From: Actinomadura sp. NAK00032
GTDB lineage: Bacteria > Actinomycetota > Actinomycetes > Streptosporangiales > Streptosporangiaceae
Reading direction: 5' to 3'
NCBI RefSeq assembly: GCF_013364275.1
Contig: NZ_CP054932.1
Coordinates: 992,001-1,056,000, forward strand
DNA length: 64,000 bases
Position numbers and translations under genes: made by a program. The notes beneath the pieces were generated by a model. That model was not told the origin of the DNA. It saw only the letters and a list, made by a program, of their open reading frames with translations, and ran no database searches. Shown piece after piece: positions 7,525-15,656 of the stretch; position 1 is the first letter of the stretch, and every line of letters starts with the position of its first letter.

Positions 7525-7540
7525 TGTAGCGATCGCTACA
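7525..7540. promoter_or_regulatory. TetR operator, site 1 (before flavin reductase)
   Basis: TGTAGCGATCGCTACA, a perfect 16-bp palindrome, 15 bp upstream of the flavin reductase start. It is the most symmetric of five related sites (others at 8943, 8964, 23048 and 23170), giving the consensus TGTAGYRATCRCTACA. Confidence 0.85.
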
Positions 7541-7590
7541 GAGAATGCCATCCGAGACCCCGGCCTGACAAGCGCGGGGTCCCGGCGGGC

Positions 7591-8208
7591 TCAGCCGGCG
7601 ACGGCCTGCTCGACCACGGCGACGGTGATCGCGACGAAGTCGTCGGGGTCCCAGTCGTCGTGGATCTGGTGGGCGAGGAAGAGGCCGTCGGTGGCGGCCA
7701 TCACGACGCGGGCGAGGTCCATCGCCAGCTCGGGGCGGCGGGCCTGCAGTTCGGGGTCGAAGTAGGAGGTGAACCAGGCCGCGATGCTGCTGGCGACCGA
7801 GTCGCGGGTGGCGAGGAAGTACCGGCGGGCCTCCGCCTCGACCTCGCGGGACTCCAGCAGCAGCATGTGCCCGATGCGCAGGAAGTCGGGCGCGTCGCGC
7901 AGCGAGCGCACCGAGCGGGACAGGATCGCGCGCAGGCTTTCGGCCAGCGGGCGCTCGTCGCGGGGGTCGCGCTCCCAGCGCGGCTGGGCGGCGATCCACT
8001 GCTCGAAGCTGTGCCGGATCACCTCGGCCATGAGGTGGTCCTTGTCGCGGTAGAACCAGTACACCGAGCTGGCCGGCAGGCCGGAGCGCTTGGTGACCCG
8101 CGAGATCGTGGTGCCCTCGTAGCCGCACTCGGAGGCGATCTCGGCGGCGGCCTTGAGGATGCGGACCCGGGACAGCTCCCGGTCGTCGGCGGAGCGGGGC
8201 TTCGGCAT
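7591..8208 (-). CDS. TetR-family regulator 1
   Basis: 205 residues with an N-terminal TetR helix-turn-helix: RVRILKAAAEIASECGYEG, TTISRVTKRSGLPASSVYWFYRDKDHLM. The C-terminal ligand domain is unclassified. It begins 5 bp after the stop of TetR 2 (8214-8849), with which it shares an almost identical recognition helix (GLPASSVYW), so the two are tandem paralogues that should read the same or very similar operators. They are the best candidates for binding TGTAGYRATCRCTACA. Confidence 0.9.
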   Translation of the reverse strand: MPKPRSADDRELSRVRILKAAAEIASECGYEGTTISRVTKRSGLPASSVYWFYRDKDHLMAEVIRHSFEQWIAAQPRWERDPRDERPLAESLRAILSRSVRSLRDAPDFLRIGHMLLLESREVEAEARRYFLATRDSVASSIAAWFTSYFDPELQARRPELAMDLARVVMAATDGLFLAHQIHDDWDPDDFVAITVAVVEQAVAG

Positions 8209-8213
8209 CGCGG

Positions 8214-8849
8214 TCACGCCGCCTCGCCGAGCCAGGCGAGGGCCTGCGCGTGCACGCCGTCGGCGATCAGGTCCACCAGCCGCTCCAGGTTCCAGCCGCG
8301 GCCCGCGTGGACGCCGACGTACAGGCCGTCCATCACGGCGAGGTGGAAGCGGGCCATCCGCTCGGCGACCTCGCGCGCCCGGTCCGGGTCGCCGGCCGGG
8401 AGCACCTGCTCCCACCAGTCCCGGATGGCGGTGCGGGTCTCGCCGCGCACCTCGATGTAGCGGCGCCGCGCGGACGGCTCCTTCGGACGGTTCGCGAGGC
8501 CGAGCATCAGGCCGAGCCGCCAGAACTCCGGGCGGTCGGTGATCGCCCGCGACGCCCGGTGCAGCCGGTCGCGGATCTCCTCGGCCGGGTCGGAGACCGC
8601 GACGCGCTCCTGCCAGGTCGGTGCGGTGCCGCGCCAGCGCCGGTAGCTGAACTCCAGGGTCTCGGCGAGCAGTTCGTCCTTGTTGCGGAAGTGCCAGTAG
8701 ACCGAGCTGGCCGGCAGCCCGGTGGCCTCGGTGACCAGGGCGATCGAGGTGCCGTCGTAGCCGCGCTCGGCGGCGATGGCGAGGGTGGCCTCCAGGATCC
8801 GCACCCGGGACTCCTCGCCCTGCTGGTGGCGGCGCGCCGTTTTCCGCAT
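8214..8849 (-). CDS. TetR-family regulator 2
   Basis: 211 residues: HTH RVRILEATLAIAAERGYDG, TSIALVTEATGLPASSVYWHFRNKDELL, then a ligand domain with WRLGLMLGLANRPKE. ATG 8849 is the first start that keeps the HTH complete. It diverges from the ABC importer genes across a 157-bp region with two copies of the 16-bp operator, so autoregulation and control of the importer are likely. Having two paralogous TetR proteins may allow heterodimers or a response to two pathway intermediates; that is inference. Confidence 0.9.
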   Translation of the reverse strand: MRKTARRHQQGEESRVRILEATLAIAAERGYDGTSIALVTEATGLPASSVYWHFRNKDELLAETLEFSYRRWRGTAPTWQERVAVSDPAEEIRDRLHRASRAITDRPEFWRLGLMLGLANRPKEPSARRRYIEVRGETRTAIRDWWEQVLPAGDPDRAREVAERMARFHLAVMDGLYVGVHAGRGWNLERLVDLIADGVHAQALAWLGEAA

Positions 8850-8942
8850 CCGGCAATCATCTCCCCTCTGATCATCGGAAACCCGACCGCGATGGGGGGT
8901 TGTGTCGACCATCACATCACGGGTACGGTCACCGCACGTCCC

Positions 8943-8979
8943 TGTAGTGATCGCTCCAATCAGTGTAGTGATCGATACG
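8943..8979. promoter_or_regulatory. TetR operators, sites 2 and 3 (TetR / ABC importer promoter)
   Basis: TGTAGTGATCGCTCCA (8943-8958) and TGTAGTGATCGATACG (8964-8979), both close to the perfect site at 7525. Their starts are 21 bp apart, two helical turns, which would place two dimers on the same face of the DNA. They lie in the divergent promoter between TetR 2 and the substrate-binding protein. Confidence 0.8.
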
Positions 8980-9006
8980 GGCGCAGATGGTGATCTGGAG
9001 TAGCCA

Positions 9007-10323
9007 ATGCCCACCTCACGCAGAGCCCGCCGCCGGCGGCTGCTCGCCCCCGTCCTGGCCGCGCTGACCGCGGCCGCGTCCCTCACCGCCTGCGGCTCCG
9101 GCGACACCGGCGTCAGCGCCGCCGACGCCAAGACCCAGGCGGCCGACCTCGTGAAGCTGCTCGGCGTCAAGGACGGCACCGACCTCGGCGGCAAGGTCAC
9201 CTTCAAGCTCGGCGCCGCGCTCACCCTGTCCGGGCCGTCCGCGAGCAACGGCGAGTCGATGCGCAACGCCATGGAGCTGGCGGTCGAGCAGATCAAGGCG
9301 GCCGGCGGGCCGACGATCGAGCTGAGCGTCAAGGACATCAAGGGCCCCGACCCCGTCGCCGCCAAGCAGGCCGCGTCGGAGCTGGCGGCCGAGGGCGTCC
9401 CGGCCAAGATCACCTCGATGGGGGACGGCCTCGGCGCGATGCTCGCCGACACCGACAAGAGCAAGATCCTCAGCCTGGACGGCGTCGGCGGCGCCCAGGT
9501 CTTCACCAAGGGCACGCAGTACTTCTACGGGACGCGCGAGGTCGCGCCGTCCGACGCCGCGCCCGGCGCCCTGCAGTGGTTCAAGCAGGCCCACCCGAAG
9601 GGACGGACGGTCGGCCTGGTCGGCGTCGACCTCGGCCCGCTGAACGCGGCCATCCAGGCCGACATGAAGGCCAAGATCGAGGCCGCGGGCCTCACCTACA
9701 ACGGCCTCTGGGAGACGCTCTCGCCCAGCTCCCAGGACTACGCCAGCATGATCGCGAAGGTGAAGAAGAACGAGCCCGACCTGCTCTGGGTCGCCTTCGG
9801 CGGCGCGGCGCCCGGCGCGTTCGCCGCCCAGGCCAAGAGCGCCGGCGTGAAGAGCGAGCTGCTCGGCATCGAGTTCACGCAGGAGGCGGTCAAGGCGTCC
9901 AAGGGCGTCCTCGACCGCGAGGGCTTCAAATTCGCGATGGACTACTTCGACGCGTCCAAGCCGTCGAACCCGCTGGCCAAGCTGTTCGCCGAGGCGTACG
10001 AGAAGGCGTACGGCGAGCCCGCCGACTTCTACGCGGCCAACGCCTACGAGGAGACCCTGATGGTCTGGGACCTCATCCGCCGCGTCATCGCCGAGGGCGG
10101 GAAGCCGGACGACAGCGCCGCGCTCAAGGCCGCGCTGGAGAAGGACCCGAAGTTCGCCTCCGTCTACGGCGGCGACGCCACGACCGTCGGCACGCTGGAG
10201 ATCGACCCGAAGACGCACGGCGTCGCCAAGCGGCCGATGGGCGTCTACGAGTACAAGGACGGCGAGGTCGCGCCGATCGCCACCTACAACGTGGGCGGCG
10301 GGGACTTCCGCCTCGCCCGCTGA
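9007..10323 (+). CDS. ABC importer substrate-binding lipoprotein (Leu/Ile/Val or aromatic type)
   Basis: 438 residues. The lipoprotein signal peptide ends LTAC (Cys about residue 29), followed by a Gly/Ser linker. The mature part has the LivK-type fold: FKLGAALTLSGPSASNGESMRNAMELAVEQIKAAGG and an LSPSSQDYASMIAKVKKNEPDLLW segment. It should capture the substrate outside the membrane for the permeases downstream. The gene is first in the importer operon and carries TetR operators in its promoter, so the ligand is probably the compound degraded by the 17-30 kb enzymes. Confidence 0.9.
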   Translation: MPTSRRARRRRLLAPVLAALTAAASLTACGSGDTGVSAADAKTQAADLVKLLGVKDGTDLGGKVTFKLGAALTLSGPSASNGESMRNAMELAVEQIKAAGGPTIELSVKDIKGPDPVAAKQAASELAAEGVPAKITSMGDGLGAMLADTDKSKILSLDGVGGAQVFTKGTQYFYGTREVAPSDAAPGALQWFKQAHPKGRTVGLVGVDLGPLNAAIQADMKAKIEAAGLTYNGLWETLSPSSQDYASMIAKVKKNEPDLLWVAFGGAAPGAFAAQAKSAGVKSELLGIEFTQEAVKASKGVLDREGFKFAMDYFDASKPSNPLAKLFAEAYEKAYGEPADFYAANAYEETLMVWDLIRRVIAEGGKPDDSAALKAALEKDPKFASVYGGDATTVGTLEIDPKTHGVAKRPMGVYEYKDGEVAPIATYNVGGGDFRLAR

Positions 10324-10335
10324 CGGCTTCCTCCG

Positions 10336-10361
10336 GGGGCGGCCCCGCCGCGGGCCGCCCC
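10336..10361 (+). terminator. Hairpin between binding protein and permease genes
   Basis: GGGGCGGCCC (10336-10345) pairs with GGGCCGCCCC (10352-10361) around a 6-base loop in the 61-bp gap. Such hairpins commonly attenuate or stabilise transcripts so that the binding protein is made in excess of the membrane parts. Confidence 0.6.
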
Positions 10362-10384
10362 TCCTCCTCGCCTCCGGAGGCTCC

Positions 10385-11290
10385 ATGCACGACCTGCTGG
10401 ACAGCGAACTCTGGCAGCTGACCGTCAACGGGCTCGTCCGCGGCGCCTTCTACGCCGCGCTCGGCGCCGGACTCGCCCTGGTCATCGGGGTCACGACCCG
10501 CTTCCACTTCGCCTACGCGCTCACCTACACGGTCGCGCCCTACGCCGCCTTCTGGGCCATGGACGGGCTCGGCGTGCCGTTCTGGCCGTCCGCGCTCATC
10601 GGCCTCGCAGCGGCGGTCGCCGTCAGCGTGCTGCTCGAACTCGGCGTGTACGAGCCCGTCGCGCGCCGCGCCGCCGACCGCGCCATGCTCGCCGTCCTCG
10701 TCACGTCGATCGGCGTCAGCACGGCGGGCATCGCGCTGCTCCAGCTCAAGTTCGGGACGAGCAGCCTGCCGTTCTACGGGCCCGAGGCGGAGCGGTACGA
10801 ACTCGGGCGGGCGCAGATCTCCACCTTCGACCTCGGACAGGTGGCCACCTGCCTCATCCTCGTCGCCGCGCTCGCCGCGTTCCTGGCGTTCACGCCGCTC
10901 GGCCGCTCGATCAAGGCGGTGCGCAGCAACCCCGGCCTCGCCGCCGTGCTCGGCATCGGCGTCCGCCGGGTCAACCTCGTCTGCTTCGCCGTCGCGGGCC
11001 TCATCTCGGGTGCCTGCGCGCTCTGGTACGGGCTGCTCTACACCGTCCAGCCGACCATGGGCGACACGACGGTCATCTACGGATTCGTGGTGGCCTTCCT
11101 CGCGGGCACCCGCTCCTCCCCGCTGCGGGCGCTGCCGATCGGCATCGGGCTCGGGCTCCTCGAACAGTGGGCGTCGAACTGGCTGTCGCTCCAGTGGACG
11201 CAGACCGCCGTGTTCATCGTCCTCACCGGCTACCTCGCGTTCCTCGCCGGGAGGAGCCGCCTCCCCCTCGTGTCGCTGCGGAAGGCCTGA
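10385..11290 (+). CDS. ABC importer permease (LivH-type)
   Basis: 301 residues with about 8 membrane helices: GLVRGAFYAALGAGLALVIG at the N-terminus, and the cytoplasmic coupling loop TPLGRSIKAVRSNPGLAAVLGI, typical of LivH-type branched-chain amino acid permeases. It pairs with the LivM-type permease encoded 4 bp downstream. ATG 10385 follows CGGAGG at close spacing. Confidence 0.92.
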   Translation: MHDLLDSELWQLTVNGLVRGAFYAALGAGLALVIGVTTRFHFAYALTYTVAPYAAFWAMDGLGVPFWPSALIGLAAAVAVSVLLELGVYEPVARRAADRAMLAVLVTSIGVSTAGIALLQLKFGTSSLPFYGPEAERYELGRAQISTFDLGQVATCLILVAALAAFLAFTPLGRSIKAVRSNPGLAAVLGIGVRRVNLVCFAVAGLISGACALWYGLLYTVQPTMGDTTVIYGFVVAFLAGTRSSPLRALPIGIGLGLLEQWASNWLSLQWTQTAVFIVLTGYLAFLAGRSRLPLVSLRKA

Positions 11291-11294
11291 CGCC

Positions 11295-12998
11295 ATGTGG
11301 ATCAACTATCTGGACCAGGCGCTGCTGCTCGCGGCCCTCGCCGTCAGCGTCAACCTGCTCGTCGGCTACGCCGGGCAGGTGTCGGTCGCGCACGCCGCGT
11401 TCGCGGGCGTCGGCGGCTACACCGTCTGCTTCCTCGCGGGCGAGCACGGCTGGCCCTACCTCGCCTCGCTCGCCGTCGCCGTCCTGGTCGCGACCGCGTT
11501 CGGCGTGCTGATCGGGCTGATCGCGCTCGGCCTCGCCGAGGAGTTCCTCATCCTGATGACGCTGGCGTTCTCGCTCGGCATCATCGGCGTCTTCGCCACC
11601 TTCGACTCGCTCGGCGGCGCCATGGGCATCACCGGCGTGGACGGGCTGCGCCTGTTCGGCCTGGAGCTGGACGGGCCGTCCGACTGGCTGGTCCCGTCGG
11701 CGGTGGTCCTGGTCCTGGTCTTCGCCGTCTGCCGCCGCCTCGGCGAGTCGCCGTACGGCCGGGTGCTCAAGGGCATCCGGGAGGACGCGGTGGCGACCCG
11801 GGCGCTCGGCAAGAACACCTTCGGCTACAAGATCGGCATCTTCGCCGTCACCAGCGGGCTGACCGGGCTGATCGGCGGCTTCTACTCCGGCTGGCTCGGC
11901 CAGGCGACCCCGTCGGCGTTCGGCTTCCCGCTCGCCATGGCGGTGTTCGCGATGGTGATCGTCGGCGGCAACGCCAACCTGGTCGGCTCGGTCGTGGCGG
12001 GCGTCGCGCTCACGATGATCGAGCCGGTGCTGCGCGAGGTCCTCGGGGTGGAGAGCACGCAGGCGGCGCTGCTCCAGGTGGTGCTGTACGGGGTGCTGCT
12101 GGTGCTCGTGATGATCGTCCGGCCGCAGGGGCTGTTCCCCGAACGCTCCCGGCACGCCGCCGTGCCCCCGGCCGCTTCCCGCACGGAGGTCTCCCCGCGT
12201 CCCGAACGATCGACCGCCCGCACTTCCTACGCCGACGCCGAGGTGGTGCTGCGTGCGGAGGGCCTGTCCAAGTGCTTCGGCGGCATCACCGCCGCCAAGG
12301 ACATCGGCCTGGAACTGCGGCGCGGCACGATCACGGCGCTCGTCGGCCCGAACGGTGCCGGCAAGACGACCGCGTTCAACCTGCTCACCGGCACCGTCGT
12401 CCCGGACACCGGGTCGGTGACGCTGAACGGCGCGGAGCTGGTCGGCATGCGCCCGGACCTGGTCGTCCGTGCCGGGCTGGTGCGCACCTTCCAGGACGTC
12501 CGGCTGCTCGGCCGCCTCACCTGCCTGGAGAACGTCATGCTGGCCGTGCCCGGTCAGCCAGGGGAGCACCCGGCCCGCCTCTTCGTCCCCGGCCGCGGCA
12601 TCTCCCGCGCAGACCGCGAGGTCGCCGCGCAGGCGATGCAGTGGCTCGACTTCGTAGGCATGGCCGACCAGGCCGCCACACCGGCCGACGCCCTGTCCTA
12701 CGGCCAGTCGAAGCTGGTGTCGCTGGCCCGAGCCCTGGCCACCAAGGCCGACGTCCTGCTCCTGGACGAACCGGCGTCCGGCGTGGACGCGACCTGGGTG
12801 GACACCATGCTCACGATGGTCGCCGCCGTCCGCGACGAGGGCCGCACCGTCTGCCTGGTCGAGCACAACCTCGACGTGGTGCGCGAACTCTCCGACCACA
12901 CCTACTTCATGGAACTCGGCGAGATCACCGCGTCGGGCACGCTCGACGAGCTGACCGGCTCGGCCCGCCTCGCCGAGGCGTACTTCGGCGCCCAGTAA
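11295..12998 (+). CDS. Fused ABC importer permease-ATPase (LivM-LivG)
   Basis: 567 residues in one open frame. Residues 1 to about 285 form a LivM-type permease (VSVNLLVGYAGQVSVAHAAFAGVG, GRVLKGIREDAVATRALG, ending LVMIVRPQGLFPE). After a Pro/Ser/Arg linker comes a LivG-type ATPase from about 315: Walker A GPNGAGKT, Q-loop RTFQDVRLLG, signature SYGQSKLVSLARAL, Walker B VLLLDEPASG and the switch His in VEHNLD. In many bacteria these are separate LivM and LivG proteins. The signature is SYGQS rather than LSGGQ, as is common in LivG proteins. ATG 11295 starts the homology. Confidence 0.92.
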   Translation: MWINYLDQALLLAALAVSVNLLVGYAGQVSVAHAAFAGVGGYTVCFLAGEHGWPYLASLAVAVLVATAFGVLIGLIALGLAEEFLILMTLAFSLGIIGVFATFDSLGGAMGITGVDGLRLFGLELDGPSDWLVPSAVVLVLVFAVCRRLGESPYGRVLKGIREDAVATRALGKNTFGYKIGIFAVTSGLTGLIGGFYSGWLGQATPSAFGFPLAMAVFAMVIVGGNANLVGSVVAGVALTMIEPVLREVLGVESTQAALLQVVLYGVLLVLVMIVRPQGLFPERSRHAAVPPAASRTEVSPRPERSTARTSYADAEVVLRAEGLSKCFGGITAAKDIGLELRRGTITALVGPNGAGKTTAFNLLTGTVVPDTGSVTLNGAELVGMRPDLVVRAGLVRTFQDVRLLGRLTCLENVMLAVPGQPGEHPARLFVPGRGISRADREVAAQAMQWLDFVGMADQAATPADALSYGQSKLVSLARALATKADVLLLDEPASGVDATWVDTMLTMVAAVRDEGRTVCLVEHNLDVVRELSDHTYFMELGEITASGTLDELTGSARLAEAYFGAQ

Positions 12999-13008
12999 GG
13001 GAGGACGC

Positions 13009-13713
13009 ATGACTCTGCTCGATGTGAGCGGCCTGGTGGCGGGCTACGGCCGCAAGGAGGTGCTCCACGGCGTCGCCCTCCGGGTCGAACCGGGCGAGAT
13101 CGTGACCCTCATGGGCCACAACGGCGCGGGGAAGACGACCACGATCAGGTCCGTGCTCGGCGCCGTCCGCCCGCGCGCCGGAACGATCCAGATCGCGGGC
13201 CGCGACACCGCCCGCCGCCCGGTCCGTGCGGCCGTGGCGGCGGGCGCGGCGATGATCCCTTCGGAGCGGTTCGTCTTCCCCGACCTGTCCGTGCACGACA
13301 ACCTGCTGCTGGGCGCCGCCAACGCCCCGTCCGGGACCGACACCGCCGAGCGCCTCGCGACCGTCAAGGACCTCTTTCCGATCCTGGACGAGCGCGCGAA
13401 GCAGCTGGCGGGCTCGATGTCGGGCGGACAGCAGCGCATGGTCAGCCTCGGCATGGCGCTCATGGCCCGCCCCAAGCTGCTCCTGCTGGACGAGCCGTCC
13501 CTGGGCCTGGCCCCGTCCGTCGTGGAGACCATCTTCGGACGGCTGCGCGCCCTGGCCGACGACGAGGGCCTGGGCATCCTGCTGCTGGAGCAGAACGTCA
13601 AGCAGGCCCTCCAGATCGCCGACCGCACCTACGTCATGCGCTCCGGCCAGATCATCCTGGAGGAGACCGCAGACCAGATGCGCCAACGCACCGATTTCTG
13701 GGACCTCTTCTAA
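13009..13713 (+). CDS. ABC importer ATPase (LivF-type)
   Basis: 234 residues: Walker A GHNGAGKTTT, Q-loop region VFPDLSVHDNLLLGA, signature MSGGQQRM, Walker B LLLLDEPSLGLAP and the LEQNVKQAL switch region that marks LivF proteins. It is the second ATPase of the heteromeric importer. GGGAGG precedes ATG 13009, 10 bp after the fused gene. The C-terminus is FWDLF. Last gene of the operon. Confidence 0.92.
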   Translation: MTLLDVSGLVAGYGRKEVLHGVALRVEPGEIVTLMGHNGAGKTTTIRSVLGAVRPRAGTIQIAGRDTARRPVRAAVAAGAAMIPSERFVFPDLSVHDNLLLGAANAPSGTDTAERLATVKDLFPILDERAKQLAGSMSGGQQRMVSLGMALMARPKLLLLDEPSLGLAPSVVETIFGRLRALADDEGLGILLLEQNVKQALQIADRTYVMRSGQIILEETADQMRQRTDFWDLF

Positions 13714-13740
13714 CGCCGTGCCCGGCGGCCCGGCGGGTGG

Positions 13741-14361
13741 TCAGCCCGTAGGAGCCGGCAGGAGGTCGGCGTGCCTGACGTTGTAGTTGCCCTTGGTGAC
13801 GGGCGCGAAGGCCGCGGGGCCCATGCAGGTGCCGACCTTGCCCTCCTCCCAGGTGCCCTCGTCGTTCTCGACGCCGTTGACCACCGACCAGGAGAACCCC
13901 ATGCGGTCATGCCTGCCGCCGGGGCCGCCGTCGTGGACGCTGAAGCCGAGCCGCTTGCCGATCTGGTCCTTGATCGGCTCGTCGGCCTTCGTGACGACCG
14001 CGGTGAGGGTGGCGTTGCCGGGGCTGGTCAGCAGGCAGTCGACCCTGGCCTCCGACCGTACGGTCCAGCCCTCGGTCGGGGAGTGGTGGGAGATCTTCAC
14101 GGTCCCGCGGGCGTCGGTGGGCAGCCCGCCGGGGGCGCCGGGCTTGGGCACCGAGTAGGGGACGGCGCGGGCGTCGAAGGTGAAGGACCGGATGTCCTGA
14201 TCGGGCCAGTACGTGAGGCGGACCTGCGCGGCGCCGGACACGCGCGCCGCCTCGGCCGCCGGCGCCGCCGGGGAGGTCGCCTCCGCCGCGACCGGTGCGG
14301 CCGTGACGAGGGCGGCGGCCCCGATCACGGCGGCGATCTTGAGCATCCTGGGCATGGGCAT
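13741..14361 (-). CDS. Secreted hypothetical protein
   Basis: 206 residues with a signal peptide (MPMPRMLKIAAVIGAAALVTAAPVA...) and a mature part predicted to be beta-rich and soluble: AAQVRLTYWPDQDIRSFTFDARAVPY, RVDCLLTSPGNATLTAVVT, KRLGFSVHDGGPGG. Two cysteines could form a disulphide. I do not recognise a family with certainty; it resembles small secreted proteins common in actinomycetes. ATG 14361 follows GGAG at 7 bp. It converges with the ABC operon with a 27-bp gap. Confidence 0.75.
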   Translation of the reverse strand: MPMPRMLKIAAVIGAAALVTAAPVAAEATSPAAPAAEAARVSGAAQVRLTYWPDQDIRSFTFDARAVPYSVPKPGAPGGLPTDARGTVKISHHSPTEGWTVRSEARVDCLLTSPGNATLTAVVTKADEPIKDQIGKRLGFSVHDGGPGGRHDRMGFSWSVVNGVENDEGTWEEGKVGTCMGPAAFAPVTKGNYNVRHADLLPAPTG

Positions 14362-14540
14362 GGGGAGACTCCGTTCAGTCGGCGGACGGGCCCGAGCGGC
14401 ACGACCGACTCCCATGCTCCGATCGGGCACCGCCCGCCGAGATCCCCCTCACGGGCCGATCCCCTCCCCCGGAGGTACGACCCGCCGGGCGAAGCCGACG
14501 ACCCGGCCAGATCACCCCGGAAGAGACCGCAGACCACACT

Positions 14541-14720
14541 GTGCGGCTTGCTCGCGATGGAAGGCACCGGCCTCGGATCGTGCTGTTGACGGTGTTCCGC
14601 AAGACCCGCGACGCCGAGCACGCTCAGGTGAGACGGGCCAAACAAGCGCAGAAGATCTGCGAAGCCGAACACGACACCGACCAGATCATCAGCATCATCG
14701 AGACTCCGGAGGGGCCATGA
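14541..14720 (+). pseudogene. 5'-truncated RelE/HigB-like toxin remnant
   Basis: An open frame of 59 codons carries the C-terminal signature of RelE/Gp49-type toxins: RIVLLTVFRKTRDAEHAQV followed by RRAKQAQKICEAEHD. The N-terminal half of the toxin, about 50 residues, is absent; upstream sequence has no matching frame or ribosome site. It ends in a TGA that overlaps the antitoxin ATG (CCATGA), the usual toxin-antitoxin coupling. Probably a dead toxin whose antitoxin was kept. Confidence 0.65.
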
Positions 14721-15067
14721 GCAGCCAGCGGACCAGCCCGCACGTTCTTCTCGCGGATCATCCTGGCCTGGCCGCCAAGCGAGACACCGACGAGTACCGG
14801 CTCGCCCACGAGGAGGCGCACCTGGCGCTCGCCCTCGGCCGCGCCATCTATGCCCGGCGCACCGAGCTGGGCATGTCCCAAACCGAACTGGCCCGCCGCG
14901 CCGGGATGCGTCAGCCCGCCGTATCCCGCATCGAATCCGGCGGTGGAGGCGTTCCGACCCTGGCCGTTCTCAACCGGCTCGGACACGCCCTCGGCTTGCG
15001 ATTCCGGGTCATCGTCGGGGAAGGCGACGCCGGCGCGGCGGAGACCGAACTACTCGCCACCGCATGA
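14717..15067 (+). CDS. XRE-family antitoxin-like regulator
   Basis: 116 residues. A Cro/C1 helix-turn-helix occupies residues 45-100: LGRAIYARRTELGMSQTEL, ARRAGMRQPAVSRIESGGG, PTLAVLNRLGHALGLRFRV. The N-terminal part (LLADHPGLAAKRDTDEYRLAHEE) resembles HigA-like antitoxins of RelE/Gp49 pairs. GGAGGGG precedes ATG 14717, which overlaps the stop of the truncated toxin frame. Confidence 0.85.
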   Translation: MSSQRTSPHVLLADHPGLAAKRDTDEYRLAHEEAHLALALGRAIYARRTELGMSQTELARRAGMRQPAVSRIESGGGGVPTLAVLNRLGHALGLRFRVIVGEGDAGAAETELLATA

Positions 15068-15087
15068 GGACCCGGCACCTGTTGCTC

Positions 15088-15126
15088 GGCCCGCTTGCCC
15101 GGCCCGCTTGGCCGGGCAAGCGGGCC
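15088..15126 (+). terminator. 16-bp perfect hairpin after the antitoxin gene
   Basis: GGCCCGCTTGCCCGGC (15088-15103) and GCCGGGCAAGCGGGCC (15111-15126) pair perfectly around a 7-base loop, 20 bp after the antitoxin stop. The following 200 bp up to 15329 show no gene. Confidence 0.85.
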
Positions 15127-15329
15127 GGATGCGGCGCGTGCAGAGCCAGCCGCCTCGCTGCCAGCCTTGCGGGGGTCACGTACGTGCTGGTGTACGGAGA
15201 ATAACCAGTCTCCACACTTTCAGGGGATTGGCACCTGCCCCGGATCGATCAGCAGGCCACGGGCATGCTCCAGCAGATGAGCACTCGCCCGCTTTGGGAC
15301 GAGTGCTCGCGCATAACACTGGGGGAAGG

Positions 15330-15656
15330 TCAGGCCAGGTCGTGCTCCCCGCGCTTCACCCGGTCGGCGAACCTGCGCCAGTCGGCGACGTCGAACACCA
15401 GATGGGGAGCCTCGGGAGCCTTGGAATCACGCACACCGACCTTGGCAGTGAGCTGCGCGACCTCCACACAGTCACTATGACCGGACGAACTTCCACTGTG
15501 GCTGGCCTTACGCCAGAGCTGCGCGACCTCCACACAGTCCTGCTTAGCGGGGTCGCTTCCGCTGTGGCTGGACTTACACCAGAGGTGTGCGACCTCCACG
15601 CAGTCGCTATGGGTGGACGTGCCGCTCCGGCTGGACTTGCGCCAAACGGGAGTCAA
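15330..15656 (-). CDS. DUF397 protein with triplicated N-terminal motif
   Basis: 108 residues starting at TTG 15656, which overlaps the TGA of the upstream XRE gene and follows GGAGGAG at 5 bp. The DUF397 half-motif W-R/C-K-(S/A)-S-(H/R)-S-G ... DCVEVA occurs three times in a row (VWRKSSRSGTSTHSDCVEVA, LWCKSSHSGSDPAKQDCVEVA split over the repeat, and LWRKASHSG...DCVEVAQL) before one normal C-terminal half (VGVRDSKAPEAPHLVFDVADW). A normal DUF397 protein has one copy in about 60 residues. The DNA copies are clearly related, so this is an internal tandem duplication. Confidence 0.88.
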   Translation of the reverse strand: MTPVWRKSSRSGTSTHSDCVEVAHLWCKSSHSGSDPAKQDCVEVAQLWRKASHSGSSSGHSDCVEVAQLTAKVGVRDSKAPEAPHLVFDVADWRRFADRVKRGEHDLA

